Shown piece after piece: positions 7,551 to 17,348 of a DNA stretch of 64,000 nucleotides (its first letter is position 1; each line of letters starts with the position of its first letter). The stretch is from an uncultured Flavobacteriales bacterium. Lineage in GTDB: Bacteria; Bacteroidota; Bacteroidia; Flavobacteriales; Crocinitomicaceae. The stretch lies in the NCBI GenBank assembly GCA_946480815.1, contig CAMLLB010000009.1, positions 39,976 to 103,975 on the forward strand. The letters are read 5' to 3'. The position numbers were made by a program, and so were the translations under genes. Under the pieces are notes generated by a model. The model saw only the letters and a list, made by a program, of their open reading frames with translations, was not told the DNA's origin and ran no database searches.

Positions 7551-10268
7551 TTATTTGAAGATATTGATTGCTCCGCTGAACGTTTTCTTGGTATCCGTAT
7601 AAATGTCTTTCACACTTGCAATCCAGGAATAAGCTCCGGCCTGAACAACCTTACCGTTGTAGGTTCCGTCCCAAGCTGCATTCGGATCGTGTGTTTCCCA
7701 AATAACTTCTCCCCAACGATCAAAGATCATCAACTCAAAATTATATTCATCAATTCCCGAAACATAGAATTTCCATGTTTGATTAAACTCATCTCCATCA
7801 GGCGTAAATGCATTCGGAGCGTAGAAAATAATGTCACTGATTACCGACAATACTCGTTCAATTGTATCAACACATCCTTCTGAGGTTTCAACGATCAACT
7901 GGATGGTATACGTTGCCACTACACCTTCCGGATAATGGAACGTCGGATTTTCATACGTGCTGCTGTTCGGATTGGAACCAATTGCAGACCAGGTCCAGCT
8001 TACAACTCCCGGACTTGATTTATCCTGCATTTTGACCACCGTTTCAAAGATGGTTGTAGGATTCGCCGACATGGTAAAATCTGCTACCGGGTTTGCGATT
8101 ACATTCGCAATTCCAGGAAATGTGTTGGTCGTTACACATCCTTGAATGGAAGTCGTTACCACACTGATCGTATAAATCCCTGCTGCGGTGTAAGTATACG
8201 TCAAGTCCGAATTGCCATAAAATGTACCCAAATCACCATTCCCAAAATCTACTACTACCGAATCAATTTCATCACTATTATTTGATTGGTTGATGAAAAT
8301 AAATTCACCCGGCAGACAAGAGTATGGAAGGTTGGATACATAACTCGGAATAATTGCTTCCGGGAAGTTGATCGTCATACAAGAATCTGTGCTTGGAGAA
8401 CCACACGTTTCGGTCAATTCCACACAGTATTGTGTATTCGTTGTAGCCGGATCAACCGTAATTGAACTCCCCGTACCGATTACGGTCCCGTTTTCCTTCC
8501 AGGTAAATGTGTAATATTGACTTCCGTTCCCACCGGTTCCCTGAACATTCAATTCAATGGATGCTTCAGGGCAAATGATTGTATCCGGAGTAAGGTTCGT
8601 AATCTTCAATGCAGTAGGTTCACCGATTGTGGCAGTAGTTGTAATTACACAACTATTTGCATCCGTAATTGTCACTGTATGCGTTCCTGCATATAAATCA
8701 TTCGCCAAAGGCCCGGTTGAAGCAGAATTATCCCATGAATAAGTATATGGAGCTGTTCCATTCACTACGCTGATTTCTATAATTCCATCGTTCATGCTGT
8801 TACATGTCACGTCCTGCTGGTTGATAATCGTTGATACCATAGCCGGAATTTCACTAACGACCACTTCAACTGTATCCGTACAACCGGATGATAAAGATGT
8901 CGTCACCACACAATGGTAGGTTCCTGCTGTTAATCCGGTAGCTGTTTGTGTAGTTTGTCCTCCGGCATCATACCAGTTATAAGAAACCGTCCCCAAAGGC
9001 GGAGTCATTGCAGCAGTTGCTGTTCCATCGCTTCCTCCGGGACAACTTACCAAAGTCGAAGAACCGCTGAATGTTGCATTGGTATTCGGAACATTGACAT
9101 TCACATTTGCACTGCAACCCATCGCATCCGTAATTTGTACGGTATATGGTCCGGAAACCAGGTTGGTTGCAGTTTGGGTTGTTTGTCCTCCCGGGCTCCA
9201 TAAGTATGTAAACGGAGCCAAACCTTGCGTAGGATTAACTGTTGCGGAACCAACACCACCGAAACAGTAGTCCGTTACCGCAGTTGCAGTACCAGTCACC
9301 ACCTGTCTCGTGATAAATGTTGTATCACTTACACCACCCACAGCGGCATTACAAGCTGCAGCAGTCAAATAATATCCGGTTGTTCCCGGCGGAACCGTTG
9401 TAACATTCAAAACACCGTTATTATAAGGCCAAAGACCTCCGGCTGTACTTGTCCATTGGATACTGTTGTTTGATGTAGATGTAACCGTATAATAAGGAAC
9501 CGTAGCTACGGAATAATTGGAGGTGTTACTGGGTGAAACAGGAGTAAATCGTTTACCATCCTGGTTCGCGGTCCAAACGCTATTGTTCCTTCCCGGTGTG
9601 ATCGTAGCAACTGTTCCGGCTGCATTTTCAACACCCTGAATAGCCAAACCTCCGTTCCAACTGGTACAATTCGGTTTTTGACCAATCATCATGTCAATGA
9701 TGTTACTCGTCTCATAAAAAACAATCGCACCGTAATAACAGGTATTCGGACATTGAAAAGCATTCACACTTTCATACAATACAACGAACTTTCTGTTTGG
9801 TGCGGTTCCAATAGTTTGATACTTAATCGGCCCGATTGGTGTTTGGGAAGGATTAATATCAGAATAAAAGAGCATCGCAGAATTCATTGCTGTTGTTAAT
9901 GTGGTGTTAGGAAGTGTTCCCATACCAACCAAGCTCCAGGGACAACCGTTGTTCGCATTACCGGCATTAAAGCTGATCAAACCATTCGACCCGATCACAC
10001 AACTGGTATAATTCGTTCCATAAAAATTAAACCCGAAACCCATTGGAATTAGTGCCGAAAACATATCGTCCGACAATTGAGGAATAGTGGTTGCATTGTC
10101 TAAAGTAATTCCAGCCCCCAAAATCGGGCCTCCCCCTGAACAATTTGTTATCTGAACCGTTTGACCGGCACAAACCGTAGCATCCTGCCCAAGACACAAA
10201 GTCACCTGCGCATTTAAGGTACTGTTTGAAACAAACAACAACGTACATATTAAAAAAATCTTCTTCAT
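7551..10268 (-). CDS. T9SS-exported adhesin with SprB-type repeats, PKD region and gliding-motility C-terminal domain
   Basis: 905 aa. Signal peptide MKKIFLICTLLFVSNSTLNA. Residues ~45-240 look like a nidogen-like beta-sandwich (MGFGFNFYGTNYTSCVIGSNG). Then come SprB-type repeats (YTVQITDAMGCS, HTVTITDANSCV), an Ig/PKD-like region (DFGNGDLGTFYG; FTMSANPTTIFETVVKMQD), and a C-terminal CHU_C / type B sorting domain from about 815 (APNAFTPDGDEFNQTWKF ... FDRWGEVIWET). Type B domains direct export through the type IX secretion system and attachment at the surface. The last ~330 residues closely match the neighbour at 10514-13054, indicating tandem duplication. Ligand unknown. Confidence 0.92.
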   Translation of the reverse strand: MKKIFLICTLLFVSNSTLNAQVTLCLGQDATVCAGQTVQITNCSGGGPILGAGITLDNATTIPQLSDDMFSALIPMGFGFNFYGTNYTSCVIGSNGLISFNAGNANNGCPWSLVGMGTLPNTTLTTAMNSAMLFYSDINPSQTPIGPIKYQTIGTAPNRKFVVLYESVNAFQCPNTCYYGAIVFYETSNIIDMMIGQKPNCTSWNGGLAIQGVENAAGTVATITPGRNNSVWTANQDGKRFTPVSPSNTSNYSVATVPYYTVTSTSNNSIQWTSTAGGLWPYNNGVLNVTTVPPGTTGYYLTAAACNAAVGGVSDTTFITRQVVTGTATAVTDYCFGGVGSATVNPTQGLAPFTYLWSPGGQTTQTATNLVSGPYTVQITDAMGCSANVNVNVPNTNATFSGSSTLVSCPGGSDGTATAAMTPPLGTVSYNWYDAGGQTTQTATGLTAGTYHCVVTTSLSSGCTDTVEVVVSEIPAMVSTIINQQDVTCNSMNDGIIEISVVNGTAPYTYSWDNSASTGPLANDLYAGTHTVTITDANSCVITTTATIGEPTALKITNLTPDTIICPEASIELNVQGTGGNGSQYYTFTWKENGTVIGTGSSITVDPATTNTQYCVELTETCGSPSTDSCMTINFPEAIIPSYVSNLPYSCLPGEFIFINQSNNSDEIDSVVVDFGNGDLGTFYGNSDLTYTYTAAGIYTISVVTTSIQGCVTTNTFPGIANVIANPVADFTMSANPTTIFETVVKMQDKSSPGVVSWTWSAIGSNPNSSTYENPTFHYPEGVVATYTIQLIVETSEGCVDTIERVLSVISDIIFYAPNAFTPDGDEFNQTWKFYVSGIDEYNFELMIFDRWGEVIWETHDPNAAWDGTYNGKVVQAGAYSWIASVKDIYTDTKKTFSGAINIFK

Positions 10269-10513
10269 AATTACCTTATTGTGTTGTTTTTAAAACGAAA
10301 TTTTTAAGTGCAGGTTGCTTAAAATGCATGTAAAAGAGAAAAAACAACGAATAAATGCATGAAAGAACTAAAATACCACATAATTATTTCATCTTCAAAA
10401 CATTGAGGCGTTACTTAACACTTTAAGGAAATCCAAACTTTTGCGCAAAAAAAATCCCGTCTTGGCCAGGCCGAGACGGGATCTCTGATTTATATATTAA
10501 ATGTAGTTGGTAT
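10269..10513. other. Intergenic spacer between the two adhesin genes
   Basis: 245 bp, AT-rich. Holds the terminator of the upstream adhesin at 10454-10482 and presumably the promoter of the 7551-10268 gene. I find no good TAnnTTTG box and no ORF. Confidence 0.6.
10454..10482 (-). terminator. Intrinsic terminator of the 10514-13054 gene
   Basis: 13-bp stem (ATCCCGTCTTGGC / GCCGAGACGGGAT, one G-U) with a 3-nt loop, followed on the minus strand by eight U residues. Textbook rho-independent terminator. Confidence 0.88.
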
Positions 10514-13054
10514 TTACTTAATAATATTAATTGCTCCGTTAAAGACTTTCTTGTTGTCCCAGTAAAGATCCTTTACGCGTGCAACCCAGGTATAAGCACC
10601 TTCTTTAACCGGTACGCCATTATAGGTTCCATCCCATGCTGAGTTCACGTCGTGTGTTTCCCAAACTACTTCTCCCCAGCGGTTGAAGATCATTAATTCG
10701 AAATCGAACTCATCGATTCCTGCAACATAGAATTTCCATGTTTGGTTAAATTCGTCTCCATCAGGTGTAAACGCATTTGGAGCGTAGAAAATAATGTCGC
10801 TGTTTACAGTCAAAATTCGGTCAACTGTATCAATACATCCTTCCGGAGTTTCAACGATCAACTGGATCGGGTAAGTTGCCACAATTCCTTCAGGGAAATG
10901 GAACGTCGGATTTTGGTAAGTGCTGTTATTCGGATCGGAACCCGGTGAGCTCCAGGTCCATTTAATGACACTCGGACTTGATTTATCCTGCATTTTGATT
11001 ACCGTCTCGAAGAAAGTAGTCGGATTTGCAGACATCGTGAAATCAGCTACCGGGTTTGCAATAACATTCGCAATTCCAGGGAATGATGCAGTTGTCACAC
11101 AACCCAATTCCGAAGTCACTGTTACATCAATTGTATAAATTCCGGCAGCAGTGTAGATATAGTGAATACTATCATTTCCATATACAACTCCCTGATCACC
11201 GTTTCCAAATGTCACCATTACCGAGTCAATCGGATCATCATTGTCAATTGAGTTCGGGTCCAAATAGAAGATCAAGTCTCCGGGCAAACACGAGTATGGC
11301 TTATTCGCAGTATAAACAGGAGCCAACGATGTTGGGAAATTAATCATCATACAGGTGTCTGTACTTGGAGAACCACATACTTCTGTTAATTCCACACAAT
11401 ACTGTGTATTTGTCGCAGCAGGATCAACTGTAATAGACGTACCTGTTCCGATCACTGTTCCGTTCTCTTTCCACGTAAACGTATAATTTGAATTTGCAGG
11501 TCCATTACCACCAACTCCGATAACGCTGATTGTTGTTGAAGCTTCCGGACAAATAATCTGATCAGGAGTTACGTATGTGATTTGCAAAGCAGGCGGCTGA
11601 GTCAGAGTTTCACTCGCTGTAACAATACAGCCATTTGCATCTGTAACTGTTACCGTGCTCATCCCTACATACAAATCGTTTGCTGTTGCAGAGGTTGAAG
11701 CCGAATGATCCCATGAATAATTGTAAGGAGGAGTTCCCTGGGAAACAGAAACTGTTAAAGCTCCATTATTTGCTGCATGACAAGATACAGGAGTAATGTT
11801 TGTGAAATTTGCAATCATTCCCGGGATTTCAGTTACAGTTACGTTTACAGTCCCTGTACATCCGATAGTTGAAGTAATTACACAAGAATAAGTACCTGCT
11901 GATAGACCTGTTGCAGTTTGAGTAGTCTGTGCTGCAGGATCATCCCATACGTAGGATAAAGTTCCAACAACAGGAGCCATATTCGCAGTTGCAGTACCAT
12001 CAGCACCTCCCGGACAAGAAACCACGGTTGTAGTTCCTGAATAAGCTACCGGATTCGCACCTACTGTTCTGGTAACAGTTCCGGTACATCCATTTGACAA
12101 GGTAATTGTACAAACATATGTTCCAGGTAAAAGTCCTGTAGCAGTTTGTGTTGTTTGAGCAGCCGGATCATTCCATAAATATGTAGCAGTAACACCTGCA
12201 CTTGTAGGGTTTCCAGGGATACTGTAATTCGCTGTTGCAGTACCATTGTGGCCCATCGGACAAGAAGCATTGGTAGATGTTCCGCTGTAAGTTGCATTGA
12301 TATTTGCAACAGTAACTGTAGCTGTTGTAGGAGGAACCGCTACACCATTCGCAGGATTCGGGCTTGAAGTAACAGTTACCGTATAAGTTCCCGGCGCAAC
12401 ATTATTTACAGTTTGAGTGGTCGGATTCCCTGGAATGTTCCAGGAATATGTATAAGGTGCAAAACCACCGTTTGCCGTTACAGTAACCGAACCTGTAGGC
12501 TGGTTACATGTTGCAGGTGTAGAGGTGGCAGTAGCGTTGAAGCTGATTGAATTACAGTTAACAGATCCGGTTGACGGGTTACTTGTATTTGGCTGCAAGC
12601 TGATCGTTCCCGGAGATCCGTTGAAATTTGTTACCAATAAGATATAAACTTGTCCTGCAACCGCAGCATTAATATCAACTTGTTCTGTTGAAGAAGCAGA
12701 ATAAGAACAGTCTACTGTAGGAGTACCAGGTCCGATCGGACAACCAGCTGCAACACTTGTATATGGTCCGTATAATGCAAAATCCACGTCAATACCGGTT
12801 CCGCTTGCCGTTGTTTGAGTCAATGTTAAGTGAACACTTCCACTTGTTCCTATTGAAAATGCCAACCAGTTTGCGTTTGGAGTTGATCCCAGACATTGAT
12901 AACTTCCCATACTCGGAACCCCCGTATTACTGGCATAAGAACCAGCAGTTGAGCAACCTGCCTGACCACAGTTCGCACCAGGTGCAAGCTGCGCAAAAGC
13001 ATTTAAATTTAAAAGTATCCCTAAAGAAAATAGGGCTTTTTTAATTGTTTTCAT
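10514..13054 (-). CDS. T9SS-exported adhesin with PPC-like domain, SprB-type repeats and gliding-motility C-terminal domain
   Basis: 846 aa from ATG at 13054, giving signal peptide MKTIKKALFSLGILLNLNAFA; an in-frame extension to 13102 lacks a signal. Residues ~45-180 resemble a bacterial pre-peptidase C-terminal (PPC) beta-sandwich (SVHLTLTQTTASGTGIDVDF; VYILLVTNFNGSPGTISLQP). Four or five SprB-type repeats follow (YVCTITLSNGCTGTV, STVTVTDANGCIV), then a PKD region and a type B sorting domain (APNAFTPDGDEFNQTWKF ... FNRWGEVVWET). Paralogue of 7551-10268 with a different N-terminal domain. Probably co-transcribed with the small secreted protein upstream (28-nt gap). Confidence 0.92.
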   Translation of the reverse strand: MKTIKKALFSLGILLNLNAFAQLAPGANCGQAGCSTAGSYASNTGVPSMGSYQCLGSTPNANWLAFSIGTSGSVHLTLTQTTASGTGIDVDFALYGPYTSVAAGCPIGPGTPTVDCSYSASSTEQVDINAAVAGQVYILLVTNFNGSPGTISLQPNTSNPSTGSVNCNSISFNATATSTPATCNQPTGSVTVTANGGFAPYTYSWNIPGNPTTQTVNNVAPGTYTVTVTSSPNPANGVAVPPTTATVTVANINATYSGTSTNASCPMGHNGTATANYSIPGNPTSAGVTATYLWNDPAAQTTQTATGLLPGTYVCTITLSNGCTGTVTRTVGANPVAYSGTTTVVSCPGGADGTATANMAPVVGTLSYVWDDPAAQTTQTATGLSAGTYSCVITSTIGCTGTVNVTVTEIPGMIANFTNITPVSCHAANNGALTVSVSQGTPPYNYSWDHSASTSATANDLYVGMSTVTVTDANGCIVTASETLTQPPALQITYVTPDQIICPEASTTISVIGVGGNGPANSNYTFTWKENGTVIGTGTSITVDPAATNTQYCVELTEVCGSPSTDTCMMINFPTSLAPVYTANKPYSCLPGDLIFYLDPNSIDNDDPIDSVMVTFGNGDQGVVYGNDSIHYIYTAAGIYTIDVTVTSELGCVTTASFPGIANVIANPVADFTMSANPTTFFETVIKMQDKSSPSVIKWTWSSPGSDPNNSTYQNPTFHFPEGIVATYPIQLIVETPEGCIDTVDRILTVNSDIIFYAPNAFTPDGDEFNQTWKFYVAGIDEFDFELMIFNRWGEVVWETHDVNSAWDGTYNGVPVKEGAYTWVARVKDLYWDNKKVFNGAINIIK

Positions 13055-13082
13055 ATAATAAAATCCTCTTTTAGTAATTGGG

Positions 13083-13466
13083 TTAGATTGAATATTCTGC
13101 AACGTATCCGGTAATAATACCGTTCAACGATTGAAGCAAAGTTTGGAATTCTTCTTTCGTTAATGCAGCTTGTGATTCCAAAACCAAAGAGGCCCCGTCT
13201 TCACTTAATACAAAGGAAATAACTCTGGAATCATTTGTTAATAATGTTTCCAAAGCAGACTTCTGAGAAATACCAATTCCCGCCAAGCCAATAACGTGAT
13301 GAGCTCTTACTCCTGTCAGGATATCGATACCAGAGATTTTGTTTTGATTCATGTGATTTTGAACTTCAGAACTTGATAAGTCGTAGATCTTTTCATAGAC
13401 CTGACCGAAGGATTTGAAGGTCAAAAAAACGGTGCTGAATACGGCTAGTAGCAAATATTTCTTCAT
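13083..13466 (-). CDS. Small secreted protein of unknown function
   Basis: 127 aa, signal peptide MKKYLLLAVFSTVFLTFKSFG then a compact ~105-residue domain (VYEKIYDLSSSEVQNHMNQN ... GYVAEYSI). Alternating helix/strand pattern could be a ferredoxin-like fold, but I do not recognise a family. It ends 28 nt before the adhesin start on the same strand, so the two are likely one transcript; an accessory role for the adhesin is inference only. Divergent from gdhA. Confidence 0.75.
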   Translation of the reverse strand: MKKYLLLAVFSTVFLTFKSFGQVYEKIYDLSSSEVQNHMNQNKISGIDILTGVRAHHVIGLAGIGISQKSALETLLTNDSRVISFVLSEDGASLVLESQAALTKEEFQTLLQSLNGIITGYVAEYSI

Positions 13467-13639
13467 TTTAGATTATTGTAATTCATGGAAAAGACGGAAA
13501 TATTAAAATTAGGTTGTCTCCTACTTTTTACAATATTATCAATTCCTTCATTTCAACAATCAAAATGGGGTTCACATCGATTAATTTTAGATTACCATAT
13601 AATGTTCTATAAAATTTCGGCTTCATTTTTAAAATTAAT

Positions 13640-13647
13640 TACATTTG
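13640..13647 (+). promoter_or_regulatory. -7 box of gdhA
   Basis: TACATTTG, exact TAnnTTTG match, 29 nt before the gdhA ATG at 13677. It supports the downstream start over a longer in-frame ORF beginning at 13485. Confidence 0.6.
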
Positions 13648-13676
13648 CCCCAAGTAAATCAAAAGCATTAAATAAT

Positions 13677-15032
13677 ATGTCAAGTAAATACCAAGCACAG
13701 ATTGACGCTTTTATGGAAAAAGTAAAAGCTACCAACGGTCATGAAGCAGAATTTTTGCAAGCTGTTCATGAGGTTGCTGAAGCAGTTATTCCTTTTATGG
13801 AGGAAAATCCAAAATATAAGAGCGCAAAAATTTTGGATCGTATCGTTGAGCCGGAAAGAACAATTATTTTCCGCGTTCCGTGGTTGGATGATAAAGGTGA
13901 AATTCAGGTAAACCGTGGGTACCGTGTTGAGTTCAACTCTGCAATCGGACCATATAAAGGAGGACTTCGCTTCCACCCTTCTGTGAACCTTTCTATTTTG
14001 AAATTCTTAGGATTTGAGCAAATCTTCAAAAACTCATTGACAACTCTTCCAATGGGGGGTGGTAAAGGTGGTTCTGATTTTGATCCTAAAGGAAAATCAG
14101 ATAACGAAGTAATGAAGTTCTGTCAATCATTCATGACTGAGCTTTCCCGTCATATTGGTGCTGATACGGATGTACCTGCCGGAGATATCGGTGTTGGTGG
14201 TCGTGAGATCGGTTACATGTTCGGTCAATACAAGCGTATCCGTAACGAATTTACAGGTGTATTAACCGGTAAAGCTCGTAACTGGGGTGGATCTTTGATC
14301 CGTCCGGAAGCTACAGGTTACGGAACTGTATACTTCGCAAAAGAAATGTTGGCTACTAAAGACGATTCTTTCTTAGGGAAGACGGTTGTTGTTTCCGGTT
14401 CAGGGAACGTAGCTCAGTTCGCTTGTGAAAAAGCAACTCAATTGGGTGGTAAAGTAGTTACACTTTCTGACTCGTCCGGATATATCCACGATGCTGAAGG
14501 TATTGATGCTGCGAAACTGGCATTCGTTATGGAATTGAAAAACGTAAAGCGTGGCCGCATCGAAGAGTATGTAAAACAATACCCTTCTGCGAAATTCGTT
14601 GCCGGGAAACGTCCATGGGAAGTTAAAGCTGATATCGCATTGCCTTGTGCTACTCAAAACGAATTGAACGGTGACGAAGCAAAAGCTTTGATCGCAAACG
14701 GAGTAATCTGTGTTGCTGAAGGAGCTAACATGCCTTCTACTCCGGAAGCAATTGCTGCATTCCAGGCTGCTAATGTATTGTTCTCTCCAGGAAAAGCTTC
14801 TAATGCTGGTGGAGTTGCAACATCCGGTTTGGAAATGTCCCAAAACTCTTTACGTTTGAGCTGGACTGCTGAAGAAGTAGACGCTAAATTACATGGTATC
14901 ATGGTCTCTATCCACGAAGCTTGTGTGAAATACGGTAAAGACGCAAAAGGAAATGTTGACTACGTGAAAGGTGCAAACATTGCAGGTTTCGTGAAAGTTG
15001 CTGATTCTATGATTGACCAGGGATTGGTATAA
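13677..15032 (+). CDS. gdhA: Glutamate dehydrogenase (probably NADP-specific)
   Basis: 451 aa, the usual length of hexameric bacterial GDH. Interconverts glutamate with 2-oxoglutarate plus ammonia in the cytoplasm, a main entry point for nitrogen. Visible: [14 protein letters not shown] (91-104) and [17 protein letters not shown] (125-141) with the catalytic/substrate lysines, and a Rossmann VSGSGNVA motif around 235. The start MSSKYQAQ at 13677 fits both family alignment and the promoter; 64 upstream in-frame codons look non-coding. Followed by its own terminator. Coenzyme choice is inferred from subfamily similarity. Confidence 0.96.
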   Translation: MSSKYQAQIDAFMEKVKATNGHEAEFLQAVHEVAEAVIPFMEENPKYKSAKILDRIVEPERTIIFRVPWLDDKGEIQVNRGYRVEFNSAIGPYKGGLRFHPSVNLSILKFLGFEQIFKNSLTTLPMGGGKGGSDFDPKGKSDNEVMKFCQSFMTELSRHIGADTDVPAGDIGVGGREIGYMFGQYKRIRNEFTGVLTGKARNWGGSLIRPEATGYGTVYFAKEMLATKDDSFLGKTVVVSGSGNVAQFACEKATQLGGKVVTLSDSSGYIHDAEGIDAAKLAFVMELKNVKRGRIEEYVKQYPSAKFVAGKRPWEVKADIALPCATQNELNGDEAKALIANGVICVAEGANMPSTPEAIAAFQAANVLFSPGKASNAGGVATSGLEMSQNSLRLSWTAEEVDAKLHGIMVSIHEACVKYGKDAKGNVDYVKGANIAGFVKVADSMIDQGLV

Positions 15033-15053
15033 TCGAAAAAATAAAATATCCTG

Positions 15054-15086
15054 AAAACCGTCTCGAGCAATTGGGGCGGTTTTTTT
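15054..15086 (+). terminator. gdhA terminator
   Basis: Stem AAAACCGTCTC / GGGGCGGTTTT (two G-U pairs), 8-nt loop, then a run of T, starting 22 nt after the gdhA stop. Confidence 0.85.
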
Positions 15087-15105
15087 CTTAATACAGTGCA
15101 GCTAT

Positions 15106-15139
15106 CCTCCCCCTTAATCCCCCTCCAAAGGGGGAAACC
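15106..15139 (+). repeat. 34-nt dispersed GC-rich repeat, copy 1
   Basis: Begins CCTCCCCCTTAATCCCCC and contains CCCCCTCC-AAA-GGGGGA, which can fold. Differs from 28451-28484 at two of 34 positions; a partial copy lies at 26025-26040. Followed by an AATTCGCAATTC-type block (15165-15201) and then the promoter of the next gene. Confidence 0.75.
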
Positions 15140-15164
15140 TAAAACCCGCGCTTTTTGACATCGA

Positions 15165-15201
15165 TTTTCAATTCGCAATTCGCAATTCGTAATTCGCAAT
15201 T
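15165..15201 (+). repeat. AATTCGCAATTC-type iterated block
   Basis: Successive near-identical units AATTCGCAATTCGCAATTCG and AATTCGTAATTCGCAATTG. Same unit type as the arms of the element at 28387-28525. Confidence 0.65.
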
Positions 15202-15204
15202 GAG

Positions 15205-15212
15205 TACATTTG
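15205..15212 (+). promoter_or_regulatory. -7 box of the E1 dehydrogenase gene
   Basis: TACATTTG, 15 nt before the ATG at 15228, directly at the downstream edge of the iterated AATTCG block. Confidence 0.6.
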
Positions 15213-15227
15213 TGTGCGAGATTCAAT

Positions 15228-17234
15228 ATGGAAAAAGAAAAGACAAAACGATTGATTGATTTTGATCGAACGGGCTTCGAAAATGACGAGCTTGTTACCA
15301 TTTATAAAGCGATTGCTAAACCCCGATTGATTGAGGAAAAAATGCTGATCCTCCTGCGTCAGGGGAAAATTTCCAAGTGGTTTTCCGGTTGGGGACAAGA
15401 AGGTATTTCCGTAGGATCTGCCTACGCAATGAAGGAAGAGGAATTTATTCTTCCGATGCACAGAAACCTTGGCGTTTTTACCACACGTGGGATTCCTTTA
15501 AACAGGCTTTTTGCCCAATTCCAGGGAAAAATGTCGGGTTTTACAAAAGGACGTGACCGTTCTTTCCACTTCGGAACGAAAGATTACAATATCGTAGGAA
15601 TGATTTCCCATTTGGGTCCGCAACTAGGAATTGCTGACGGGATTGCCCTGGCTAATAAATTAAAAGGAAACAATAATGCTACGATCGTTTTTACAGGAGA
15701 TGGTGGTGCATCTGAAGGTGATTTTCACGAGTCATTGAACGTTGCAGCTGTTTGGGACCTCCCGGTAATTTTTGCAGTTGAAAACAACTGTTGGGGATTA
15801 TCTACTCCAAGTATCGAGCAATTTCGCTGCAAACAATTCATCGACAAAGGAATCGGTTATGGAATGGATGCGTTCCAGGTTGATGGGAACAATATTCTGG
15901 ACGTCATTCGCACAGTACGTAAAATTGCAGATTCGATCCGTCAAAAACCACGTCCGTTCTTATTGGAGTGCATGACTTTCCGCATGCGCGGGCACGAAGA
16001 AGCTTCCGGAACGAAATATTATCCTGACGGAATACAGGATGAATGGGCGAAGAAAGACCCTGTTACCAATTACGAGCTATACTTATTGGAACAAGGTATT
16101 TTGACGGAAGAATCCGTCGCTCAGATCCAACAGGAAATTAAAGATGAAATTCAAAATGGACTGGAAATTGCATTTGCAGAAGGTCCGATCGAAGCAGATC
16201 TTCAAAGAGAACTGGACGATGTTTATGCTCCGTTCACTCAAACCGTCATTAACCCGGTAAGCGATGCGAAAACTGAAAAACGTTTAATCGATGCTGTATC
16301 AGATTCGTTGAGAGAAAGCATGGTCCGTTATCCTGATTTAGTGATCATGGGACAGGATATTGCTGAATACGGTGGTGCTTTTAAAGTCACTGAGGGTTTT
16401 GTAGAGCAATTCGGGAAAGGACGTGTTCGCAATACACCAATCTGCGAATCAGCAATCGTTGGAGCAGGATTAGGTTTGTCAATTGCGGGAATGAAGGCTG
16501 TTGTTGAAATGCAGTTTGCAGACTTCGTGACTTGCGGATTCAATCAGATCATCAATAATTTAGCAAAAATACATTGGAGATGGGGTCAAAATGCAGATGT
16601 TGTAGTTCGTATGCCTACCGGAGCAAACACTGCAGCCGGACCTTTCCACAGCCAAAGTAATGAAGCATGGTTCTTCCATACTCCGGGATTGAAAGTTGTT
16701 TATCCTGCTTTCCCCGGAGATGCAAAAGGATTATTGAATGCGTCTATCGAAGATCCGAACCCGGTATTGTTCTTCGAGCATAAATACCTTTACAGAAGCA
16801 TTCGTGAAGATATTCATGACGACTACTACACGACAGAAATCGGAAAGGCAGGTTACGTTCGCAAAGGAGACGATTTAACGATCATTACCTACGGACTAGG
16901 AGTTCACTGGGCAATGGAAGCTTTAGACGCACATCCGGAGATTTCTGCAAACCTGGTTGACTTAAAAACGTTACTTCCTTTGGATACGGAAACAATCTAC
17001 GATGCTGTTCGTCAAACAGGAAAAGTGATTGTATTACATGAAGATTGTATGACAGGTGGAATCGGAGGAGAATTGGTTGCTTTAATCAATGAAAATTGCT
17101 TCGACTCGCTGGATGCTCCGGTTAAGCGTGTAGCATCTTTAGATACACCTGTTCCATTTGCAGTAGCATTGGAAAAACAATTCCTTCCTGCAGAAAGATT
17201 CAAACAGGCATTGATCGAATTGTATGAATTTTGA
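15228..17234 (+). CDS. Fused alpha/beta 2-oxoacid dehydrogenase E1 component (TPP-dependent)
   Basis: 668 aa from ATG at 15228 (MEKEKTKRLIDF); an upstream in-frame TTG at 15210 lies inside the promoter. Residues 1-~330 are the E1-alpha type, with thiamine-diphosphate motif GDG at 157-159 ending in ENN at 185-187. Residues ~340-668 are the E1-beta / transketolase type (VIMGQDIAEYGGAFKVTEGF; FEHKYLYR). It decarboxylates a 2-oxo acid and acylates the lipoyl domain of E2. Such fusions are common in Bacteroidota and usually annotated as branched-chain 2-oxoisovalerate dehydrogenase E1; pyruvate is an alternative. No E2 or E3 gene is nearby. Monocistronic. Confidence 0.9.
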   Translation: MEKEKTKRLIDFDRTGFENDELVTIYKAIAKPRLIEEKMLILLRQGKISKWFSGWGQEGISVGSAYAMKEEEFILPMHRNLGVFTTRGIPLNRLFAQFQGKMSGFTKGRDRSFHFGTKDYNIVGMISHLGPQLGIADGIALANKLKGNNNATIVFTGDGGASEGDFHESLNVAAVWDLPVIFAVENNCWGLSTPSIEQFRCKQFIDKGIGYGMDAFQVDGNNILDVIRTVRKIADSIRQKPRPFLLECMTFRMRGHEEASGTKYYPDGIQDEWAKKDPVTNYELYLLEQGILTEESVAQIQQEIKDEIQNGLEIAFAEGPIEADLQRELDDVYAPFTQTVINPVSDAKTEKRLIDAVSDSLRESMVRYPDLVIMGQDIAEYGGAFKVTEGFVEQFGKGRVRNTPICESAIVGAGLGLSIAGMKAVVEMQFADFVTCGFNQIINNLAKIHWRWGQNADVVVRMPTGANTAAGPFHSQSNEAWFFHTPGLKVVYPAFPGDAKGLLNASIEDPNPVLFFEHKYLYRSIREDIHDDYYTTEIGKAGYVRKGDDLTIITYGLGVHWAMEALDAHPEISANLVDLKTLLPLDTETIYDAVRQTGKVIVLHEDCMTGGIGGELVALINENCFDSLDAPVKRVASLDTPVPFAVALEKQFLPAERFKQALIELYEF

Positions 17235-17290
17235 TAGCGTTTCCCGCTGAGGAACGCAGATATTCGCAGATTTTTATTTCATAATATATA

Positions 17291-17322
17291 AAATCCCCCA
17301 GGCTAAGCCTGGGGGATTTTTT
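17291..17322 (+). terminator. Terminator of the E1 dehydrogenase gene
   Basis: Stem AATCCCCCAGGCT / AGCCTGGGGGATT with a minimal loop, then six T. Lies 57 nt after the stop. Confidence 0.88.
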
Positions 17323-17348
17323 GTAGATACCATTGTCGTAAGGATTTT

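Noticed and set aside
10269..10513. Riboswitch or structured leader before the adhesin
   Set aside because: AT-rich with no stable conserved fold apart from the terminator of the other adhesin.
13485..13676. 64-codon N-terminal extension of gdhA
   Set aside because: Contains the TACATTTG promoter box, has no resemblance to GDH and precedes a standard GDH start.
14400..14843. 147-codon ORF antisense to gdhA
   Set aside because: Shadow of a strongly conserved gene; no recognisable sequence.
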